Notes under the pieces: model-generated
The model's input: only the letters and a program-made list of their open reading frames with translations
What the model was told of the DNA's origin: nothing
The model's database searches: none
Shown: piece after piece, positions 11,441-24,900 of the stretch
Layout: every line of letters starts with the position of its first letter
How positions within the stretch are numbered: the stretch's first letter is position 1
Source of the DNA: Trachythela sp. YZ-2020
Taxonomy: Eukaryota; Cnidaria; Anthozoa; Malacalcyonacea; Clavulariidae
Assembly: GCA_016169945.1 (NCBI GenBank)
Contig: JADLSH010000249.1
Span: 2,480,001 to 2,544,000 of the forward strand
Direction: 5' to 3'
Length of the DNA stretch: 64,000 bases
Program-made: the position numbers and the translations under genes

Positions 11441-12450
11441 GAGAAGCATAGTTCCTGGTTTGCCCACCTTTGAGAAACATGGCTAAGGAACAATGTTTCC
11501 TGGTTTCCCCACCTTTTGGAAACACGACTAAGAAACATTGTTTCCTGGTTTGACCTCCTCTGGGAAACATGGCTATAGGAAACAATGTTTCCTAATTTGC
11601 CCACCTTTGAGAAACATGCAGGGATGCCGGAACCACGGGTGCAAGTGCACCTTTTGCTTTTGTATTCACATCTTTCTGGCTTATTCTGGGTGCAATGTGG
11701 GTGCAGACTATGGGTGCAATGGGTGCACAGAAGATTTAACACGAACAGATTTAACACGAGCAGATTACTTACGTAAACCTTTAATTAAATTTATCGTAAC
11801 TCGTAAAGTTTATCAAGTACGATCGTATACACCATAATTAATGCAGTATCCTTTTGAAGCTAACCTGCGATCAGGAGTTATATTATTTTAGTGCGGTTTG
11901 AAAAAATTTGGCGCGATTACCAAATAAGCAGAAAGTGCCCTTTGATTTTTGTTTGTGCCCTTTTGTTAAAAAATATGCCCTTTTGGTAACAGATCGCACC
12001 CCTTGCCCTCAGCAACTTCCGGCATCCCTGGAAACATGGCTAAGAAACAATGTTTCCTGGTTTGTCCACCTTTGGGAAACACGGCTAAGAAACAATGTTT
12101 CCTGATTTGTCCACCTTTGGGAAACATGGCTAAGAAACAATGTTTCCTGGTTTGTCCACCTTTGGGAAACATGGCTAGGAAACAATGTTTCATGATTTGC
12201 CCACCATTGAGAAACATGGCTAGGAAACAATGTTTCCTGGTTTGTCCACCATTGAGAAACATGGCTAGGAAACAATGTTTCCTGGTTTGTCCACCTTTGA
12301 GAAACATGGCTAGGAAACAATGTTTCCTAGTTTGTCCACCATTGAGAAACATGGCTAGGAAACAATGTTTCCTGGTTTGTCCACCTTTGGGAAACATGGC
12401 TAGGAAACAATGTTTCCTGGTTTGTCCACCATTGAGAAACATGGTTACAC
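11441..12450. repeat. 45-bp satellite split by an insertion
   Basis: Units of GGAAACATGGCTAAGAAACA, ATGTTTCCTGG and TTTGTCCACCTTT: about four at 11441-11618 and nine at 12031-12445. Because 45 is a multiple of three and the unit has no stop in several frames, it gives long open frames on both strands (up to 165 codons). I regard these as non-coding. Confidence 0.95.
11619..12030. mobile_element. hAT-like MITE, 412 bp, 8-bp target duplication
   Basis: Perfect 14-bp inverted termini CAGGGATGCCGGAA / TTCCGGCATCCCTG. GAAACATG is present on both sides (11611-11618 and 12031-12038); removing one copy restores a normal satellite unit. No transposase. Confidence 0.9.
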
Positions 12451-12499
12451 AAGGCCTTACACATAACAGTCAAACAACAGCTCAATGGTTTTTGTTTTA

Positions 12500-14163
12500 A
12501 TAATTTGAATAGAGATAATCTGAGAATACAGAGCGAAATGAAACACCATAACAATAATTGTTTGATCGTAAAATCTCGTTAACAAACAAAAACGTCACGT
12601 GTAACAAACAAACTGCTGCAAGGCCATCTAAACAACAAAATAAAGGAAACAAGTGTAAGAAAACAAATGCAAACAAAGGAAATATGACTTTGGATAAACT
12701 TGAGCCTTTCACCTTTGTGACCGGGATTCGATTCCTGCAATATGCAGTGGACAAATTATAATTTCGCCTCAGTCGCTTTGAGACGAGTGCTTTCAGTTTT
12801 ACTCAGCAGGTGTGCCTATTTACGGGAGTTATATTCGGAGGTATTCACTTGATATACGTATTTGCTTTTGCCTCATTTTAAAACGGTTCTTACAGGTCAG
12901 GAAGAATATAATTCAAGGCTTCTAAAAGAACTCTCCAGGCTATGTACCAGAAAATTCAAGGACTATTTAGGGATGAAAAGAAGGCGTTGGAAGTCGGTAA
13001 AAAGTGCTGTTAAACTGTTTAAATTGCAACCTCAGTGAATTTCAAAGAGCTTTGTAAGACATAATCAATATTAATTCACAAAAATGCCCGTCTATATTAA
13101 TGTTACAGGCACAAATATCATAAATATAATATCCAAAAACTAAAACAATTCAAGGCGTTTCAAGTTTTCTACAAACCCTGTTTTAAAGGCTTAAGTTGAA
13201 TGCTTAAAATATGCAAGTGCGATATTTACCGACTAGATCGCCGTTCGACTCCACGCGTTCCACACCTAAAACATTAAATGAAACATTTATTACGACCATG
13301 TCAACAGGCCTAGGTCGCTTTTTAAATATATCATTGATACAAGAGAAGACTTCTATACAATCATTTTGTTTAGCCGTTGTCTCTATATACAGGAAGTGCT
13401 CAAAATTTATTATATTCGCACGCTATATTTACAAGTAAACGAGCGTAATTTTTATATTAAGAAAGATCAGGCTTTTGGCTGTTGAGTAGCACACATTTTT
13501 GCCAATATGGAGAAAAGGATGTATAGGTTACCATTCGCCAGCTAAAAATATGTTTGTCGAAATCGCATATTTTCAGCTCTGTGCCTAATTAAAGCAGTGC
13601 ATAACAAAAGGAAACGCAATGATGAACAATGGCATGCTAAAGTTCGATTACCTTTTTTGAGACACCCTGTACAGCTATTTCAATTATGGTTGTCACAAAC
13701 AATAGTCAGATGTACAATCCAAGTCCGAAAAGTATAAAGGGGAATAAGATATTCTATAGGTTAAAATGTATTATAAATCGCCTCGTGGGATAAGGAAGTG
13801 CTGGAAATTTATTATATTCGCATATATTTACAAGTAATACAGCTCTTTCAATCATTCGCTTGATATAGCAAAGATTACCCTTGCCAAATCAAGAAGATAT
13901 AGGTTACCATTCACCAGCTAAAAATATTAAAATTAGCCATCTTGCTGTTTTCGCTTGGATTGTACATTGTGTTTGTTTTTCGTTTGTGATAACTTTTCTT
14001 GCTGTTTAAATAAAAGATAAACTAATGATATTTATGAACTACCGGTATATCTTACAGTATACCGCCGATAACGGTATACCGGTATAGCGTCAAAACTAAT
14101 ACCGCCATACCGGTATCAACTAAATACCGTGAATAACTAAGAATACCGGTATACCGCCCAACT
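12500..14163. other. Intergenic stretch between ANKHD1 3' end and the satellite
   Basis: Holds a SINE scrap (12690-12775), a diverged direct duplication (13390-13560 and 13790-13935, both with GGTTACCATTC(G/A)CCAGC), and an ACCGGTATACCG-rich block at 14038-14160. A plus-strand stretch at 12897-13037 is open (LLKELSRLCTRKFKDYLGMK) after a good acceptor, but I cannot link it to a gene. Confidence 0.6.
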
Positions 14164-15967
14164 TTACTTATAAGTCGATTTTGAGCAATCTAGACCTGTG
14201 AAGTGTGAACTTACCCCACTGCCGTGACCGCCATTGTACGTCTCTGGACTGTTGGGAATCGAACCATTCGGAACACCATGCGGCTGCAGTACAGGACGCT
14301 GTGGCAGCGGTTGTCTCCATAAGATGTTAGACCGTACCGGGGAGGAACGGACGGCGGTGCGAGTATAGTTAGGTCGTATTACACTGTATCCGAACTCGGG
14401 ACGATAGATATCATGTCGCGATCGCATGACCCCTTGAGGGTTGTACATACGATGTATCGAGCTCAGTAGCTTAGTACTGGGACCCTGGGGAGAGAGGAGA
14501 TATTGATGAGCTCTATATTTAACTGGAATAACAACATTGACACTGTATATTGACACTGATCAGAGAATGAACCTGGAGTGATAATTTCAGTCAATTGTCA
14601 TTCATCTGGGAACAGCACTGGAGTAACAAAGTCAGCAATTAGCACTGATCTGGGAATATACTGGGATGATCACTTCGGTTAATTGCTACTGATCTGAGAA
14701 TAAAGCTGGAGTGATAACTTCAGACAATTGCCACTGATCTGGGAATACAACTGGAGTGATAAAGTCAGCCATTAGCACTGTTCCGTGAATATAACTGGAG
14801 TTAAAACTTCAGTGAATTGCTACTGAGCTGGGAAAATATAGCTGGAGTGATAACTTTAGTCAATTGCCACTGATCCGGAAATATAACTGGAGTGATAACC
14901 TTAGTCGATTGTGGTAATACCAATATGGCTGCATGTCTTATAATATAACACTATCGAAATACTAATTTTCCTAAATTACACCCATTCACCGACCTGTGGC
15001 AAGCCGATTTCCGCGTAGTCCGTTTCGGTCATCAACAACAACGCTTCGAGATCGATTTCGTTTTTCTGAAAAAAGAACACGTCATGAAGTGTCTGTAGCA
15101 CAGTTACACATACGAAGAACTCTACCAAACACATCAGGTTCTGTCGGGGTACTCTAGTTTCCTCCTGTAGTAACACTGGATCATGCGTTCCACTCATCTC
15201 AAAAGCAGTCCTGTTTTCCACAGAGGTCAGTGTAACACGTTGCAATACTCGAATCGCGAAAATCGGGCAAAAATCACAGTTAAAGAAAAACATGTAGCTG
15301 TGACTGGATGATTTAAAATATGCGTATTAAAGTATTCAAATGTTCAGTCATGCATTCGTGATTACATATCACAACAATAGATTACGTGTATGTATTCTGC
15401 TTGTGCAAGTGACACACAACTCGAAATTGTGTGGCTTCCGGTTTTTTGGGTGGCAAATTCCACATTTCATTGGATAATTTCAAACTAATTAAATCAAATT
15501 CAACGTGGCTGACAATTTTTTACATCAATACGTACGCCAACTTTCCTGAATAACTCGCGTTCTAGACACGCTAAAGCAACAAACTATACACCAAAATACA
15601 CACCGTTGTTCAAGGATTCTAGAGAGGTCTAGCTTATCTTATAACTCTCGGTATTTCGCAAGATATAAACGAAAACGGCACTTCGCCCCCCAAAATTGCC
15701 GGTTATATAGTATGACGTAATATTCTCGCGTGACTGCACAAGCCGAATACAATGAATGTCACCTAATTACCTGAAAGAGAACAAGGTAGTTGGACAGACC
15801 CAGTCTATCTAGGAACTCTTGCAAACTATCGTTCGAGCGTGCTGGCGGGATAGCCGAGGAGGGGATTGGTCGTGGTGAAGTTGACGTATCCATAGCAACC
15901 AAGGGTGGCGATGGCATTACCCTGGTGTCAAGAGAAGTCGTAGGCCAAGCTGACGAAGGCGATGTGT
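14164..15967 (-). CDS. ANKHD1: ANKHD1 exons 27-29: C-terminal SAM domain and tail
   Basis: Exon 27 (15967-15771) ends SLQEFLDRLGLSNYLVLFQ. Exon 28 (15065-14994) is NEIDLEALLLMTETDYAEIG. Exon 29 (14484-14164) opens GPSTKLLSSIHRMYN. Spliced together they make a textbook SAM fold (helix 1 LxxLGLxxY, EIDLEALL, LGLPxGPxxKLL). A tail rich in Pro, Arg and Ser follows. Phases match exon 26. The final exon may stop at 14164, or use the good donor GGG|GTAAGT at 14215/14214 to reach an exon I could not find. An AATAAA on this strand lies near 13809. Vertebrate and fly relatives are not known to me to carry a SAM domain. Confidence 0.8.
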
Positions 15968-18900
15968 CTGAAAAACGACGTGAAATTTCAGTAAAAAAGT
16001 AATGTTGATGGCGTTTAGTGATCAGTGCATGTACATTTGACCTCTTTGTCCGGGGTTCAGTTCTTGTAATATACAGTTGTCTGATTATAATTTCACTTCA
16101 GTCACATGTAAGAATGCTTCATGTTAGAGTCCGCAGGTTTTCCTCTTTTTCAAATTAACGTTTTAGCACAGAAGTGTTATTAGGGAGCTTTAGCAGTGAC
16201 TACGAGTACGACTACGAGTACGACTACGACTAAAGCTCCCTATTCACTCCCCATAACTCCCCATAAGTCAGAAATGGGTCAAATACAAAACTATCAAACA
16301 AATCAGATGAAAGATGTCGATCTGGTCAACTTACTGGGATAATAACTCCAAACGCTGTTCGTAGTTCCACCTGTTCCTTCTAAAAAAGCCAAGGACATTC
16401 ATGAAGCACAAAATTATATTCCATACTTTCAGCAGTCTATCAAAGGTAAGTATATGCCATGCGTTTCAACCCTTCGATCGTTTCCATTCTCGTTTTGTCG
16501 CCAGTTTAACGTCGCGGAATAAAACGTGGACCATGCTCCTAATTTTATCCGAATTATTTTTACATTTTTAACACGTTTCTTTGCCTGTAACAAGGTATTG
16601 TTTGCACAGTTGTCAGCTCATATGCCTGTCACCTCAATTGACTAGGTTTCGGTTACACCGAAATGCAGTTGTCTGATTATAATGTCGCCTTACTAATTAG
16701 TCTATATATAATGTGAGATTAGTGCTTCAACTTTGGTTCAAGTTTAGTTTTAGCTGCTACGAAATGGTCTCGTCTAACACGGCCTTGAAAACAGCAAAAA
16801 AAACACAACCCAAAACAAAGGCTACTCACAACTGTATATATAACTATATATACATGGAAGGCTGACTTCAGTCAATTACGTAATCAAAAAGTGAAGCCAA
16901 ACTTGGCGGATCATGAAGCTATTCTTTGGACATCAGCCTCAGTCGCTTACGCGCGGGGTCAAATATATAATGGCGCGTAGTTGGCGGGTAGGAGACTTAA
17001 ACTGACACCAAAGAATGGCTTTAATATCCGCCATGTTTACTTCACTTTTAGAGCTAGACTCGGCCTTTCATGTACACAGTTCAGTTCTACTCACCAGCTG
17101 AGATCAAAGGCGGTACCCCGGTCAAAGTTGGCGAAGGACTGGTGTTGGTTCTCCTATGTGCAGCTCTCTCTGTTCCTATTGGCTGAATAGGTCTCTCCTC
17201 AACTGCCGTTACCATGGTAGCGGGGGGAGATGGCGTGGTATTCACTATAGGCGAGGAACTGGACGCGGGTGAAGTACTCGATGGGTTCGGTGGGGAGATT
17301 TCGTGGGGCAGGGGCTTGAACAATCCCCCAGAGGTAGTAATGGAAAGGGGTTGTGAAAACTCGCGACTCTCCACAATGCTCTCAAGAGGGTCCTCGGTCT
17401 CAGGCACGGATTTCGGGTAGTACCCCTCGTTCCAGACAATCGGGCTCCGAGTTTGACACACTTGCGACAAGATGCTGCTGATGACAGGGGGAAGCGCGGC
17501 ACCGTTTAGGCCGTCATCCGGAGGTTCAACCATAGGAGACTTGTCATCATTTCCAGGCATCACACCCCCCGCGACATTCGAGTAGCTGAGTTGCTTCGAG
17601 CTCCGATACTCCGACGATGATGTCACTCGAGTGGTTGATGACGTCAAACTAGTGTTTGATGACGTCACTCGTGCAGTCGATGATATCATTCGAGTGGTTG
17701 ATGACGTCACTCTGGTGGTTGATGACGTTACTCGGTTGGACGATGACGTCACACTATAATTCGAAGATGTCACTCGAGTGGTCGATGACGTCACACTAGT
17801 TTTTGATGACGTAACTCGAGTTGCTGATGACGTCATTCGGGTGGTCGTTGACGTCACTCGAGTGGTTGGCGATGATTGGACGGACGGCGGTGACGAGTCA
17901 CTTGGAAACACGAGTTGCCGGGCGGCAGGAGAACGACCCGATGAAGTCACTCTTCCGGAATTGCTCGGCTGACCTTCGGGCACGCTACTCGGCTGCTTCG
18001 CCGGGTAGTCGCAAATACTCGTTGTTTTCGTCGGTGCTTGATAGGTCGGCGAAGCCCAGCGAACGTTTCCGGGCAGGTGCGACGATGATACGGCAGTGCT
18101 CGCGGGACGGGACCTAAACAGCAAATAGTAATAATTTGTGGTAAAACATAAGCATTACGGGGTACACATGTCATACTCACATCAACAAGATGTGTTCGTA
18201 ACAGGCTTGTAGCAAGCTTGTGTAACAATGTTGTCAAGTTGCTACAAGGTTGTTACTCACAACTTGTTAACAAGTTGTTGAATTCAGGACGATAACATGG
18301 AACAACTTGCAACAAGCCTGTTGAGTCAACAACCTTGTAGCAAGTTGTCAAGAAGCCGATGACAACTTGTCAACAAGCTGGGAACAAGCAGTGCGAACAC
18401 ATCCTGATAACAATAGTGGCTCTGAACTGGAACATCGCGATAAGAAAGGTCAGTGACGGGTTGTTAGCACAAATTAGGTCATATATACGCATTACACTAG
18501 CGGTGTTAATGGCGCAGTAGTTAGTGGATGTACCTTTCACCTCTGGGAGGAGGGGTTCGTGTTTTTACCTATATATTTTCTTACAAAGAAAATATGTCAA
18601 ATTTGAGAATCGCAGTTAGAGAAACGTGAAACATTTCAATGAAATGTACGTATGTACGTGCGAAATGGAGCAAATTGAACTATTGCACGACACTTTACGT
18701 TCTTTGGCAAAGAAATTATAGCTTACGGAAAGTTGAGAAAATCCACAATGCGCATGCGCAGTTAACAAGTTGTTAAATGTTCAGCTTCTATTGCAGGACG
18801 ATAACAAGTTGTTGGAGGACAACTTGTATCAAGTTCCTGTTGAGTCAACAATCCATTTTGTTGTAGCGGAGAGTTGTCAACAAGCCGATGACAACTTGTC

Positions 18901-21900
18901 AACAAGCTGGGAACAAGCAGTGCGAACACATCCTGATAACAATAGTCAGGTCGCTTATCGCACAATTTAAGCATGATCGTGCCAAGAGTGATAAAGCGCA
19001 TGAATGGCAATGCACTCACCTATTTTTTTTAGAAGAAAATGACCAAGATTAATTTAACTTTCCGGGGAGGAGGAGGGAGAGGATTTATATATTTTCTTAG
19101 AAAAAAATAATTAGAAAAAATTTGTCAAATTAAATCATGATTAGAAGAAACGTGAATATAGAAAAATCGCTAGAAAAAACTGGCTATTGCACGACACTTT
19201 ACGTTCTTTAACAAATAAGTATAAAATGCAGAAGAGTTGAAAAATCTGTGCGCATGCTGGTCATTATCTATAAAAGAATATATAAGGCAAAACAACAAAA
19301 GCCTGGAAAAGAGCTTCAAGCAATTAAATTTTTCAGGCAGGTAATCTAATACAACTTGTGCGTTGTAACGTGCGTAGCGAATGGTGCTCAATTTTGTTAG
19401 TGCCGATTCTTTAAATGAAATAAATTTACATAGAAATAACATACTGACCTCTTCTCGAGACGCGAGTACATGGCATTTCTGCATACAGGGATGGCCACGG
19501 GATTGGAGGTGGTAATAGGGGATACGGAGGTGGCAGGCACGCGCGAAACACGCGACGTATCTTGCGCAGTGGAGTGGGTACTTGCTGCAGGTATCTCGAA
19601 GAATGAACGATGAGATGAAGGAGTATTTAGGGATTGTTTTGAACGTGGTAGATGATCGTTAATATCACACTCGGGATCCTTGATCAAGGTCAGAATGAGA
19701 TGATGAGCTTGTCTCGTCGCCTCTACTGCTCCCCTGAAATAGAATTCGAAGACTCGTCAATAATCTAAACTATTCTAAACCATTATACTGTGTAGCTCTA
19801 TCAGTTCTAAGTTGTTCTCGTTCTAAGAACTTCAGCAAGGACCTTTCCTATTTTTCTCCAGTGCTACTACAGGAGAAAGCTTTATTTATACTGGATATCC
19901 CTTTCAGTTCTGAACTGTTCTTCCTAGAAGTTCAGCAAGGACCATCCCAATATCCCCTTTTGGTACAGTGTTAGTAGAAGAGGAAACCTAAAATAAACTA
20001 CAGTAACTTTATCTATACTGGGTAGCTTTATTTTTCCTTATAGAGATCCAGTAAGGTTCATCCCTTATTAGTATAAACCTACTAGTAGGCTATTACAAAT
20101 CCAGCGTTCTGATTGGCTACTCTTCTAGAGGGCCACCAGGCATTAGCCTATTATAGTAGCGAAGAGCGAGAGAAAAAGTTGTGAATCAGTTGCTTTTTTT
20201 AAGAAAAAAACTTCACAAAATGTCCTACTTTCTATTCTGGTACACAAAATGTCCTGCAAAAAAGGTAAAATTTGGACGTTTTACTCGTAGTTTTAAAGTT
20301 TTGAACTTGAAATTGGCTCGCGAATTTATGAATATGGACAATTTTTGTTTATATTTCGAGCAAAATCATTGAAAACACAATCGCTTGTAGTTATTTAACT
20401 ATATTTTCTTGGATTAATAGCAGAAGGTGTTACAATTTTTTAGACCTAGCCAGGAGCAGTTGCGATAAATGCAACTTAGGCCATCTGGCAGGAATTGAAC
20501 CTGCGGCCCTGCGATTCCGGTGCAGCGCTCTAACCAACTGAACCACAGAGTCCAGCTGCTGAGCATCAACCGCAAGTTCGGTATATACGATGGGAGCGAT
20601 GCCAGTATATGGTGTATGGGTAAATTTCAAGATTTTTCTCGGCATCTCGTTCGATTGGATTAATAGCAGAAGGTATTAGTAGATGGAATACTCGAACGGA
20701 AATTTATACATTTTTTAGACCTAGCCAGGAGCAGTTGCGAAAAATGCAACTTAGGCCCTCTGGCAGGAATTGATCTGCGGTCCTGCGATTCCTGGGGTTC
20801 AATTCCTGCCAGGGAATTTTACCCATACACCATATACTGGCATCGCTCCCATCGTATATACCGAACTTGCGGTTGATGCTCAGCAGCTGGACTCTGTAGC
20901 TCAGTTGGTTAGAGTGCTGCACCGGAATCGCAGGGTCGTAGATTCAATTCCTGCCAGAGGGCTTAAGTTGCATTTTTCGCAACTGCTCCTGACTAGGTAT
21001 AAAAATGTATATAAATTTCCGTTCGAGTATTCCATCTACTAACACCTTCTGCTATATTTTCTTGGCCTTTAAAGCATTATCTATATTTAAGAATGTTTTC
21101 ATCCATTTAGCCATAAAATTTCAAGGCTTTTTTTCGTTTAAATGATATGTTTTGATATGCTTCGAGATTTCCCACCATATCGTTTACAGTGTGAAAACAA
21201 CTAACGTTTTGGCCTTTTTAAGCCATTTTTCTTTCTTCTTATTAGCCAAATATGACTTGAAACTTTCCTTCGATATAATGGTTGTTATAGGGTCTAATTT
21301 TTTAAATATTTAAACGTTTTTATAAAAGTGAATTTTCACTCGGGCGTTCGCCGTTTTGTAAACAAGAAGCCATCGCGAAAGTCGAAGGAAGCCATCTAAA
21401 TGCTCGTGAATGCTCTTAAATTTCGCTAAAAACTTCCTATATTATTCCTGCAGCTTGAAATATACTAGTAGGTTTATACTCAGGTTTATACTAATACAAT
21501 TAGAAAAATCGGCCTCGTTGTCTAACTGTTAACTGGCCCAGTGTTACTACAGGAGGAAACCTAGACTAATTTTACACTGGATAGCTATATCAGAACTAAA
21601 CTGTTCTTCCTAAGGGTCCAGTAAGAGCTATTAAAAGAAACATAAAGTAACAAACTTTATTTATACTCGAAAGCTCTATCCGTTCTAAACTGTTCTCACT
21701 TATTGGCCCAGTATCACTACAAGAGAAATCACACTACCGGAAACACCTGTAGTTTTTGGTAAAGTGAAACTGGAAGCACTCTTCTCATACGAGACTAAGA
21801 TAAGCACAAACCAGTGCGGTATCCTGTCCATTTCAGAGTAGGGTTGAAAGTAACCGGGACGATTCTGGATTAGGCCTATTTACACGATTACAGTTAACAC

Positions 21901-24900
21901 AGGAAGAACCTGGGTCGAACTAGGGTTAGTTTTTGCAGCATAAATCGAGCTTTTCAACTAGAAATGAATTGTAGACATACTTTATAGTGACAGTACATGT
22001 TCCGGTTGCCTTCTGGTTGCTGGTGTCAATGTCCACATGAGCGCCAGTGGCGTCACGGATCGCGTTCACATTACAACCACCTCGTCCAATCACACGACTG
22101 ATAACGGAGGAAGGGACAGAGAGTTTCTTAGATCTATAAATAAACATGACGAATAATAATACAGATAGTCAAAACAGACGGACGGCCAATATTTAAAGAT
22201 GTACCCAAAAATTCGTTTGATGGCATTGTTTTTTGCAAGTTGTTTGTTGGATAATCCTGCCATCGTCTCTCTGGACTGTGATTACACTGGTTTACCCTAT
22301 AATGATAAACTATATTTCTTCCGTTGTTTGGCTATACACCGTGGATGTCACCTCCATAATTTAGAACGTGATACTCAGCATTATTACGAACGGGATGCTG
22401 AGGATAATGAGGATTTTGATGGTGTGACACTCGAAGAATTGCCGGACTTACAAAAATTATTTGAACTGAACATATATGTGTATCGTCTTGTGGAATTGTA
22501 CGATAACTTATTCAACGCTCACATCGTACCTACGCTAATTCAATGTATTTGAACTTATACGGGAGCCATTTCAGTTACATTAAAAACTTGCTAATGTACT
22601 CAAAATCTTATTGTTGCTCGAAATGTGACAAATTGTGGAAATCTGCGAAAGCCTTGAACAAACACGAGAAACTTGTGATGCTACAATTCGCTACGTATTC
22701 CCTGGTGGTGTGTACATAGTCCCACAAACAATCTTTGAGTTGCTTGAAGACGAAGGAATTGACATTCCGGACGAGTTAAAGTATTTACCTTACCGTGCTA
22801 CTTATGATTTTGAGTGTTATTTCCAGCGTGAAACTCAGCATCCACGGCGAAACTTACATGGGAGGCTGAACATATCCCGTTGAGTGTCTCGGTATGTTCG
22901 AATGTACCTGGCTACGAGGAGCCTAAATGTTTCGTCTCGACGGGAAATACAGCGGAAATGATTAAACGGTTCGTGGAGTATCTGATCGAAATCAGCCAAG
23001 AAAGTTATACCAAAATGCTAGAGCGTTTTAGCGACGTGTTTGATCAAATAGAAGAACGTATTTCAGACAACGAAGCGAGACAGGTTTGTGTAAGCTACTG
23101 GACCTTTATATAATATTTGTTTTTACTTATTTTTATATCCTTTCAGATGAGCGAAGTAGATAATAGCGAAGAGGTCGAAGAAGAAACAGGCGAGGTATGA
23201 TATTCCCCTCGTATATATTTACTCACTAGACCTGTTTTACTTATTACTTCTTCCTATATCTTTTAAGGTCAGCGAAGGAGAGAACGCCAAGGTACACCCC
23301 AAGGTTAACGTTGTAGTTGATGGAACTACCGGTATTGGGCTTCAACTCGGGCAGATACGATCTCAACGCGACGAAAACATCATTCTTCTCCTATCTAGTG
23401 AAACACGAGTCGCTCAAATTTGTGATAAAATGGAACAACGACCATATGTGTTTGAAAACATTTCACTTAAAGTTTCTGGATATTACCAACTACCTTGCTC
23501 CCGGGTTCAGTTACGAACAGTTTATCGAAGCCTAGGACTGTTCGCAGACGAAAGGATAAAGACACGTATGAAGTTATGAGTTCCAAGAAGAAAATCAAGT
23601 TGGATCTCCCGTTGCAAGTTTCTTTGTGTATCAGTACGCAAAGTTGCGCATGTTACAGTTCTACTACGACTGTCTCGATAAATATATCGACCATTAACTA
23701 AACGTAGTGGATCAGGTGTAAATAGGGGCTTTAGGGTTTTAAACAATCAGATGTATACATATGTTCAAACGAAAAACGCTTTTAGTTATTTTTATCCGAA
23801 ACGTAAAGTGTTGGAGGACGGTGTTTCCACTATTCCATTAGATATTTAAGTGTGTGTGTGTAAATAGTAAATATATCATTTTCAAAACCACATGTCTGTT
23901 GTCTTTGGTTGGGTGGGTGGACCCCAGCTATCTAGCGTATCGGGACTCCCGGGACCTGTTTTTTTCCTTGCGGGACACATTCTTGAATATATAAGCGATA
24001 ACAAGGACTCCCGGGATGGTAAAAGTCCCGCCGGGACTCGTTTAAAATGTTATACATTTTCAAAAATGTTTCAGTATACACCATGCCTCGAACGCGTAAA
24101 GACTGTCCGATTTGTGGAAAGAAAAGTTTGTTAAAATTATCAAACCATTTGGCAGACATTCATGAACTGTCTTGTGAAGAAAGGCAACCTTTTCTGATTC
24201 GCGCTAAATCTCCCCCTTTGAACGTAGAGACTGTATTGAGTGAGTTATACAAACTGATTGGAAACACAAAGAAGCGGTCAAAATGGTATAAATAGGTTCG
24301 TACAAAACATTTTCATTTCATTCTGACGATGTGTAGCATACAGTTAACACACCCTTTTGGCCTGCTTGTGTCCGGTGGTACAAAATCAGGCAAAACAACA
24401 TTTGTTAAAAATCTTTTGGCTTACGTTGATACTATGATTGATAAACCACCTGAAAACATTGTGTATTACTATACTGAATATCAAGACACGTTTGGGGCAA
24501 TACAAACTTTAGTACCTCATATTAAATTCGTACAAGGCTTGCCTGACAATACGTTGGACACTATTAATCCAGAAACACGTAATTTATAAGAATTTCAATC
24601 CAGCAGGTTGGGAGTAATTTTCAAAAGCCCTAGGACATTTAAATGTACCCGAAGGCATTGTGAGAAATGAAAATCGCCTCCAACTTGTTCGCGAGTATAA
24701 AACCAAGGGAATCCCTGAAGACCTACCCTCCACCCCTCGTTCCCCTATAACCCGAGTGCAGCAAGAAAAGAGGGGAAAACGTAGAGACATTATTAGAACT
24801 CCATATAAATGGTTAAAATATAATTTATTTCTTGTAAAGTTTTACAATAAATGTATTTTTAAACTAACATTACGTGTTCTATCCTATGAAGTACCATTTA

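Noticed and set aside
12003..12500. 165-codon Cys-rich repeat protein
   Set aside because: Same 45-bp satellite gives equal frames on both strands; no start context, splice signal or family match.
12897..13037. Terminal exon of an unknown plus-strand gene
   Set aside because: 46 open codons after an acceptor-like sequence is not enough; no upstream exon or family match was found.
20430..21042. True tRNA genes at the tRNA-like heads
   Set aside because: A and B boxes are kept but the acceptor stem and anticodon arm do not fold well, copies are diverged and share long 3' flanks, so they are SINEs.
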